Part shown: positions 59,724-64,000 of the stretch, one piece after another
How the letters are laid out: every line of letters begins with the position of its first letter
How positions within the stretch are numbered: position 1 is the stretch's first letter
DNA from: Streptomyces sp. H27-H5
Lineage (GTDB): Bacteria > Actinomycetota > Actinomycetes > Streptomycetales > Streptomycetaceae
DNA: 64,000 bases
Direction of reading: 5' to 3'
NCBI RefSeq assembly: GCF_026627505.1
Contig: NZ_JAPNLK010000005.1
Location: forward strand, 87,455 to 151,454
Made by a program: the position numbers and the translations under genes
Notes under the pieces: generated by a model
What the model saw: the letters and a program-made list of their open reading frames with translations, nothing else
Told to the model about the DNA's origin: nothing
Database searches by the model: none

Positions 59724-61223
59724 TCAGAGTCCCTTGCGGACCCGGGCCGCGCGCCGGGCCTCGGCCTGCTGCCTGGCCTCGATGGTCTTGCGGGACTCCT
59801 TGCCCTTGCCGGGTCGGCCGGGGCGGGTGCCGATGCCCCGGAAACCGAGGTCCGTCCCGCTGGGCCGGCCCTTCGCGTCGGTCGCCGCCGCGCCGGCGAG
59901 CGGCACTCCGGACGGTGCCTTCGCGCCGGTGATCCGGCTGAGCGCCGCCTCGCCGGAGCGGACCTGGGTGATGGTCGGGCGGATCTTCGCGTCGGCCATC
60001 AGACGCACGATGTCCCGCCGCTGGTTCGGCGTGACCAGGGTGACGACCTTGCCGGACTCGCCCGCGCGGGCCGTCCGGCCGCCCCGGTGCAGGTAGTCCT
60101 TGCTGTCGGCCGGCGGGTCCACGTTGACCACCAGGTCGAGGTCGTCGATGTGGATGCCGCGGGCGGCGACGTTGGTCGCGACCAGCACGCCGATCAGCCC
60201 GTCCTTGAACTGTCCGAGCGTGCGGGTGCGCTGCGGTTGGGACTTCCCGCTGTGCAGCCCCTCGGCCCGCACGCCCATGGCGCGCAGGTGCTTCACGAAC
60301 TGGTCGACGCCGTGCTTGGTGTCGAGGAACATCAGCACCCGGCCGTCCCGCGCCGCGATCTCGGTCGCGGCCGCGACCTTGTCGGCCGCGTGGATGTGCA
60401 GCACGTGGTGGTCCATCGTGCCGACCGAGGCCGACTGCGGGTCCACCGAGTGCGAGACCGGGTCCTTCAGGTAGCGGCGCACCAACTGGTCCACGTTGCG
60501 GTCCAGGGTGGCCGAGAACAGCATCCGCTGGCCGGCGTGGTGCACCTGGTCGAGCAGCTCGGTGACCTGCGGCATGAAGCCCAGGTCGCACATCTGGTCG
60601 GCCTCGTCGAGAACGGTGATCCGCACCCGCTCCAGGTGTACGTCCTTGCGCCCGATCAGGTCGCTCAGGCGTCCGGGGGTCGCCACGACCACCTCCGCGC
60701 CGGTGCGCAGGGTGCCCGTCTGCCGGCCGATGGACAGGCCGCCCACGACGGTGGCCATCCGCAGCGAGAGTGCCTCGGCGTACGGGGCGAGGGCCTCGGT
60801 CACCTGCTGGGCCAGCTCGCGGGTCGGTACGAGGATCAGTGCCAGCGGCCGCTTCGGGTCGGCCCGCTGTCCGGCCGTGCGCGCCAGCAGCGCCAGACCG
60901 AAGGCCAGGGTCTTGCCGGACCCGGTCCGGCCGCGCCCGAGGATGTCCCGTCCGGCGAGGGAGTTGGGGAGGGTGGCGGCCTGGATCGGGAACGGCTCGC
61001 GCACGTCCAGGTCGGCCATCGTCTTCACCAGCTCGGCAGGCAGGTCGAGCTCCGCGAACGACGTCACCGGCGGGAGCGCCGGGCTGACGGTCCTGGGCAT
61101 CGAGAACTCACCCTGCGGACCGAGGGTCCGAGGGGCCTTGCCGGAGCCCTTGGCCCCGGACTTGCTGCCTGTCCTGGCGCCGGGCTTGATGCCGAAACGC
61201 CCATGAGCCGACGGGTTCTTCAT
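59724..61223 (-). CDS. DEAD-box ATP-dependent RNA helicase
   Basis: This 499-residue helicase carries all family motifs: Q motif PFPIQAATLP, motif I GRTGSGKT, Ia PTRELAQQ, Ib TPGRL, II VLDEADQM, III FSATL, V ARGIHIDDL and VI HRGGRTARAG (the usual form is HRIGRTGRAG, so two positions differ). A basic Gly/Arg/Lys N-terminal and C-terminal extension could bind RNA. It unwinds RNA duplexes, possibly in cold adaptation or RNA turnover. The ATG at 61223 has GGAAGG 6 bases upstream. Its leader contains the 19-bp hairpin at 61281-61322, and a cold-shock protein gene lies 1.3 kb away. Confidence 0.95.
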   Translation of the reverse strand: MKNPSAHGRFGIKPGARTGSKSGAKGSGKAPRTLGPQGEFSMPRTVSPALPPVTSFAELDLPAELVKTMADLDVREPFPIQAATLPNSLAGRDILGRGRTGSGKTLAFGLALLARTAGQRADPKRPLALILVPTRELAQQVTEALAPYAEALSLRMATVVGGLSIGRQTGTLRTGAEVVVATPGRLSDLIGRKDVHLERVRITVLDEADQMCDLGFMPQVTELLDQVHHAGQRMLFSATLDRNVDQLVRRYLKDPVSHSVDPQSASVGTMDHHVLHIHAADKVAAATEIAARDGRVLMFLDTKHGVDQFVKHLRAMGVRAEGLHSGKSQPQRTRTLGQFKDGLIGVLVATNVAARGIHIDDLDLVVNVDPPADSKDYLHRGGRTARAGESGKVVTLVTPNQRRDIVRLMADAKIRPTITQVRSGEAALSRITGAKAPSGVPLAGAAATDAKGRPSGTDLGFRGIGTRPGRPGKGKESRKTIEARQQAEARRAARVRKGL

Positions 61224-61280
61224 GCAGAACCTTCCGTGAAGAGAACACAACGCGAGCGGGGAACGTGAGGGCGGACGACA

Positions 61281-61322
61281 ACGAGCCGGGGCCCGTACCC
61301 CTCGGTACGGGCCCCGGCTCGT
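61281..61322 (-). terminator. Exceptionally strong hairpin between MarR and helicase genes
   Basis: A perfect 19-base stem (arm ACGAGCCGGGGCCCGTACC) with the 4-base loop CCTC. It lies downstream of the MarR gene and 58 bases before the helicase start, so it either terminates MarR transcripts or acts as an attenuator in the helicase leader. A minus-strand TAAAAT at 61372-61377 is a possible -10 for a transcript that would contain it. Confidence 0.7.
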
Positions 61323-61387
61323 CGTGCACGTCCGCACCGGGCGAAGGGCCCGCGCTTCACGTTTCCCGCCCATTTTACCAGTCGGTC

Positions 61388-61882
61388 CTATGGGGTGAGC
61401 GGGGCCAGTTCCCCGGACCGGACCTGGGCCAGATGGGCGCGGGCCTCCACGGCCGCCCGCTCGAACCAGTCCGCGATCACCGCGACCTCGTCGGGGGTGT
61501 ACTCGGCGAACACGGAGCCGAGGCGGTCGTAGAAGGGCTGGTACACGGCGAAGATCCGGGCGGCCGCCGACGGATCGGGCACCACCCGGACGCGGCGCCG
61601 GTCGCCCGGGTCGGGTCGCCGGTGCGCGTAGCCGGCCCGTTCCAGGCGGTTGAGCACCCCGGTGACGGCGCCGGTGGTGAGGTTGGTCAGTTCGGCCAGT
61701 TCGCCGGCGGACAGGGGGGTCTCCCCGGCGCCCAGGACGTGGCCCAGGCAGGTCAGGTCGGTCACGTTGATCCCGAGGAGCTGCGCCACCTCCTGCTGAC
61801 CGATCACGCCGAGGGCGACGTACTGGTCCATGCGCGAGATCGCCTCCCCGGCCGCGGCCGGGGGGCGGGGCTTGCCCTGCAC
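61388..61882 (-). CDS. MarR-family transcriptional regulator
   Basis: This 164-residue regulator has the MarR winged helix: LTCLGHVLGAGETPLSAGEL, AELTNLTTGAVTGVLNRLER and the wing AGYAHRRPDPGDRRRVRVVP. The GTG at 61882 is chosen because AAGGAG lies 7 bases upstream; an ATG at 61900 would overlap that site. A dyad sits in the 105-base gap to the divergent membrane-protein gene, so it probably represses that gene and itself. Effector unknown. Confidence 0.92.
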   Translation of the reverse strand: MQGKPRPPAAAGEAISRMDQYVALGVIGQQEVAQLLGINVTDLTCLGHVLGAGETPLSAGELAELTNLTTGAVTGVLNRLERAGYAHRRPDPGDRRRVRVVPDPSAAARIFAVYQPFYDRLGSVFAEYTPDEVAVIADWFERAAVEARAHLAQVRSGELAPLTP

Positions 61883-61900
61883 GCGATTTCTCCTTAGCAT

Positions 61901-61913
61901 CTAAGTAACTTAG
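61901..61913. promoter_or_regulatory. Candidate MarR operator
   Basis: CTAAGT-A-ACTTAG is a 13-base dyad between the MarR gene and the divergent membrane-protein gene. The sequence around it (TTAGCATCTAAG to GAGATGCTTACT) repeats the same half-site GATGCTTA, so two binding sites are possible. Confidence 0.65.
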
Positions 61914-61987
61914 CTCGTGAGATGCTTACTTCGTGAGGTAAGTCATCCTGTTCCGAGCCTACTGCCGCCCCTTCCACCGGGAGAATC

Positions 61988-62356
61988 ATGAGCGCCCACG
62001 GCCACGTAGACATGGGCCACACCGTGGCCGGCTGGACCGGCACGACCCTCGCCCTGCTGGGCACCACCGGAGCGGGCGCCGCCCTGTGCGCCGCATGGAC
62101 CCCGGGCGTCTGGCTGGGGCTCGCCCTGGTCGCGGGCGCGGGACTCGTCACCTGGCTCCTGCACCTCGCGGGCTGGGGCAAGCCGAGCGGGCCGCGCCCC
62201 GAGTCCGACTGGGACTGGCGGGTCCGCGACACGGCCGCGCGCACCGGGCACGCGAACTGCCTGGGCTGCCGGGCCGCCGGACCCCGGCGGGCCGCCGCGG
62301 GCGCCCTCGCGGGGCGACCGGTCGTGTCGTTGTCCGCCGGTGACGGCGGCTCCTGA
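61988..62356 (+). CDS. HGxxPAAW-family-like membrane protein
   Basis: This 122-residue protein starts with MSAHGHVDMGHTVAGWTG, a variant of the HGxxPAAW signature of small Streptomyces membrane proteins (here HTVAGW). Two hydrophobic helices follow (about residues 19-36 and 41-61), then a polar tail that ends in CLGCRAAGPRRAAAG with two cysteines. Function unknown. It is divergent from the MarR regulator, so it may be that regulator's target. Confidence 0.75.
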   Translation: MSAHGHVDMGHTVAGWTGTTLALLGTTGAGAALCAAWTPGVWLGLALVAGAGLVTWLLHLAGWGKPSGPRPESDWDWRVRDTAARTGHANCLGCRAAGPRRAAAGALAGRPVVSLSAGDGGS

Positions 62357-62517
62357 CCGCACGGTCCGGCGCCGCTCACTCCCGCCACGGACAACTCGGC
62401 CAGAAGTTCGAGCCGACCCGGTTGGCCGCGCCTGGAGTGTGTCGACCCTGACGGGTGGGCACTATCGAGACGGCCGCACGTGCGGCCCGAGTGGAACGTT
62501 GTGAAGGATCAGTACTG

Positions 62518-62721
62518 ATGGCAACTGGCATCGTGAAGTGGTTCAACTCCGAGAAGGGGTTCGGGTTCATCCAGCAGGACGACGGCGGCCCCGACGTGTT
62601 CGTGCACTTCTCCGCCATCCAGACGACCGGCTTCAAGGAGCTGGCCGAGGGTGCGAAGGTCGAGTACGACGTCACCCAGGGCCCCAAGGGTCCGCAGGCG
62701 GAGCAGGTGACCACCCTCTAG
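62518..62721 (+). CDS. Cold-shock protein (CspA family)
   Basis: This 67-residue protein is a complete cold-shock domain: [15 protein letters not shown] with RNP1, DVFVHFSAI with RNP2, and the C-terminal [18 protein letters not shown]. It binds single-stranded RNA and DNA and melts mRNA structure. GAAGGATC precedes the ATG. About 160 bases without genes lie upstream and may form a structured leader, common for cold-shock genes. A palindrome and strong hairpin follow the stop. Confidence 0.97.
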   Translation: MATGIVKWFNSEKGFGFIQQDDGGPDVFVHFSAIQTTGFKELAEGAKVEYDVTQGPKGPQAEQVTTL

Positions 62722-62739
62722 TACCGCTTCACGCGGCCG

Positions 62740-62755
62740 ATCGCCCGCGGGCGAT
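62740..62755. repeat. 16-bp perfect palindrome after the cold-shock gene
   Basis: ATCGCCCGCGGGCGAT reads the same on both strands. It lies between the stop codon and the terminator hairpin and may add to termination or bind a protein. Confidence 0.65.
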
Positions 62756-62782
62756 AGCCCCGCCGGTTCCTCCGGCGGGGCT
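62756..62782. terminator. Terminator hairpin after cold-shock gene
   Basis: Perfect 11-base arms (AGCCCCGCCGG and its complement) with the loop TTCCT. The convergent TetR gene ends 31 bases to the right, so both can use it. Confidence 0.82.
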
Positions 62783-62812
62783 GACGCGTACCCGGAGGCG
62801 CTCCCGGTCCGC

Positions 62813-63436
62813 CTACCCCGCCCGGTGCAGGGCCATGAGGAGCGGCCAGAGCCGGTCCGCGAGTTCCACCGGGTCGGAGCCCGGGATGCGCTCGTGCAGC
62901 CAGTCCGCGAGGACGCCGGTGAAGGTCGCGGCCACCGCGGACGCGACGAGGTCGGGGCGCGGGGCGCCCACGGCCTCCCGCTCGGCCCGGGCCCGGGCGC
63001 GCAGCTCCCGGTGCAGGCGGTCGCCCAGCGGGCCGCCGCCCCCCGGGAGGAGCAGTGCCCGGTAGAGCGGACCGCGGGCCGCCGCGTCCGCGAGGAACTC
63101 GGCCAGGGCCGCCGGCGGCCTGGCCGGGGGGAGCGCCCCCGGGGTTCCCTGCCAGGCGTGGAGCGCGTCGACCGCCGCGTGCACCACGTCGGCGCACGCG
63201 TCCACCGCCAGCGCGGTGAGGTCCTCGTAGTGCAGGTAGAACGTCGCGCGCCCGACACCCGCCCGGCGGACCACCATCGAGACGCCCACCTCGGCCAACG
63301 GCCGGTCCGCGCACGCCGCGAGCAGGCTTTCGCGCAGCCGCGCCCTGGTGCGCGCGGTCCGCGGGTCCTGCGCGCGCGGTTCCTTCGTGCCCGGCCGCTC
63401 GGCGCCGGTTCCCGGGGCGGAGTCCTGTGTGCTCAC
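62813..63436 (-). CDS. TetR-family transcriptional regulator
   Basis: This 207-residue regulator has a TetR helix-turn-helix: RTRARLRESLLAACADRPLA, EVGVSMVVRRAGVGRATFYL with HYEDLTAL. The ligand-binding region (about 90-207) is helical with no distinct signature. The GTG at 63436 is the likely start: it gives a typical TetR length and lies 8 bases after the stop of the DUF1304 gene, so the two form an operon. An operator-like dyad is upstream of the operon. Confidence 0.9.
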   Translation of the reverse strand: MSTQDSAPGTGAERPGTKEPRAQDPRTARTRARLRESLLAACADRPLAEVGVSMVVRRAGVGRATFYLHYEDLTALAVDACADVVHAAVDALHAWQGTPGALPPARPPAALAEFLADAAARGPLYRALLLPGGGGPLGDRLHRELRARARAEREAVGAPRPDLVASAVAATFTGVLADWLHERIPGSDPVELADRLWPLLMALHRAG

Positions 63437-63443
63437 GCGGGGT

Positions 63444-63797
63444 TCACCCGGCCGACAGCGCCGCGCCGAGGGCGAGGGCGCCGGGCAGGGCCTGGGCGAA
63501 CAGGATCCGGCGGTTGGCGGTCGCGGCGCCGTAGACACCCGCGACGATCACGCAGACGAGGAAGAAGACCTGCGTGGCGAGCGAGTCGATGACCAGCGAC
63601 CAGACCAGCCCCGCGGCCAGGAAGCCGTTGTAGAGCCCCTGGTTGGCGGCGAGCGGTGCGGTGAGGCGGGCGGTGTCCGCGTCGAACCCCGACAGGGCCC
63701 GGCCGGGCGGGCGCTGCCACAGGAACATCTCCAGGACCAGGAAATACACGTGCAGTGCGGCGACCACGCCGATGAGGACCTGAGCGACCGTGTGCAC
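63444..63797 (-). CDS. DUF1304 membrane protein
   Basis: This 117-residue protein has four hydrophobic helices and the DUF1304 signatures ALHVYFLVLEMFLWQ, APLAANQGLYNGFLAAGLVW and QVFFLVCVIVAGVYGAATAN. DUF1304 proteins are small inner-membrane proteins with no proven function. The gene is first in an operon with the TetR regulator, so the regulator probably controls it in response to a ligand. Confidence 0.92.
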   Translation of the reverse strand: MHTVAQVLIGVVAALHVYFLVLEMFLWQRPPGRALSGFDADTARLTAPLAANQGLYNGFLAAGLVWSLVIDSLATQVFFLVCVIVAGVYGAATANRRILFAQALPGALALGAALSAG

Positions 63798-63817
63798 GGC
63801 TGTCTCCCTTGGTTGAT

Positions 63818-63839
63818 TTCCTGGACAACTGTACAGGAA
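63818..63839. promoter_or_regulatory. Candidate TetR operator
   Basis: TTCCTG and CAGGAA arms with a 10-base spacer that includes ACAACTGT lie about 20 bases before the DUF1304 start. The spacing and position suit a TetR dimer site that autoregulates the operon. Confidence 0.65.
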
Positions 63840-63904
63840 GTCGACGGTCGGGGGCCCGTGATCGCGCGGCTAGTGCTGCTCCGCGAAAGTTCGTGGAGGG
63901 GGGT

Positions 63905-64000
63905 TCAGGCTTCCTGGAGGGGGCTGGCGGCGTAGGTCCACTTGAAGGGGCGGGCGGTCTCGTTCCGTTTGATCATGTAGTCGTCCATCTTGGCGATGAG
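63905..64000 (-). mobile_element. IS630-family transposase, C-terminal end (partial)
   Basis: The right border holds the last 31 residues of a transposase read leftward: LIAKMDDYMIKRNETARPFK, then WTYAASPLQEA and a stop at 63905. The YxxxxNxxARPFxWTY pattern is the C-terminus of IS630/Tc1-type DDE transposases. The rest lies outside the window. Its inverted repeat should be near 63880-63905, but the end could not be fixed. Confidence 0.8.

Noticed and set aside
1..64000. CRISPR array, tRNA, rRNA or prophage
   Set aside because: No spaced identical repeats, no cloverleaf-type gene and no phage structural genes were seen by eye; a tRNA scan would be the proper test.

Overview
The window is high-GC actinobacterial DNA and almost certainly comes from a Streptomyces chromosome. 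The evidence is third-position GC bias in every gene, a subtilisin-inhibitor (SSI) gene, a membrane protein of the HGxxPAAW type, DUF1996 and DUF3224 proteins, many secreted glycoside hydrolases, sugar ABC transporters without their own ATPase, and rare TTA leucine codons confined to a few genes. The gene content looks like an accessory chromosome arm: secreted enzymes, regulators, single-copy oddities and an unusual number of decayed genes. No tRNA, rRNA or CRISPR array was seen.

Layout. 1-2.8 kb: end of a molybdenum hydroxylase large subunit, its 2Fe-2S subunit and an APC permease, facing a PucR-type regulator. 4.3-6.5 kb: a four-gene Roadblock/LC7-DUF4388 cluster without a GTPase. 6.7-10 kb: VOC, GNAT, Sel1-like and SSI genes plus a sirtuin stub. 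10.3-15.1 kb: a graveyard with a doubly frameshifted ABC ATPase, a 3'-truncated FtsX permease, an orphan reverse-strand fragment and an internally deleted GH43 gene, around an intact RICIN-lectin gene. 15.2-24.7 kb: cNMP-binding protein, GH5 cellulase, ankyrin protein, a 910-aa secreted LamG protein, a DUF3224/WYL divergent pair with a perfect palindrome between them, and two small unknown genes. 24.7-28.5 kb: P-loop kinase, MerR regulator, lipoprotein, a chimeric MFS/peptidoglycan-binding remnant, SDR. 28.8 kb: a DraRnl-type RNA ligase. 29.9-39.8 kb: a beta-glucoside region (GH3 and LacI regulator; ROK regulator divergent from an SBP-permease-permease-GH1 operon). 39.9-46.1 kb: quinone oxidoreductase and three secreted proteins (GH2-like/CBM32, DUF1996, CBM32/beta-helix).

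46.5-51.2 kb holds the most striking system: a two-gene, translationally coupled RNA-repair operon. The first gene encodes an RNA ligase fused to a polynucleotide-kinase-like P-loop domain. The second encodes a 966-aa protein that strings together an MJ1316/DUF504 domain, an endonuclease/exonuclease/phosphatase domain, a 2H (LigT-like) phosphoesterase and a eukaryotic-type poly(A) polymerase. Together these could recognise damaged RNA ends, remove cyclic or 3' phosphates, phosphorylate 5' ends, rebuild or tail 3' ends and seal them. With the separate DraRnl-type ligase at 28.8 kb, the window carries two different RNA ligase families.

51.3-64 kb: TIGR03086 protein and WYL regulator, NAD(P)-binding protein, a possible SMI1/KNR4 protein, a second copy of the unusual lipoprotein family, a VanW pseudogene, Nudix, SRPBCC, GNAT, a DEAD-box helicase with a strong hairpin in its leader, MarR, a membrane protein, a cold-shock protein, a TetR/DUF1304 operon, and an IS630-type transposase end at the right border. 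TTA codons were found in the PucR, SSI, GH5 and 26.3-kb lipoprotein genes, which suggests bldA-dependent (developmental) translation of that subset.
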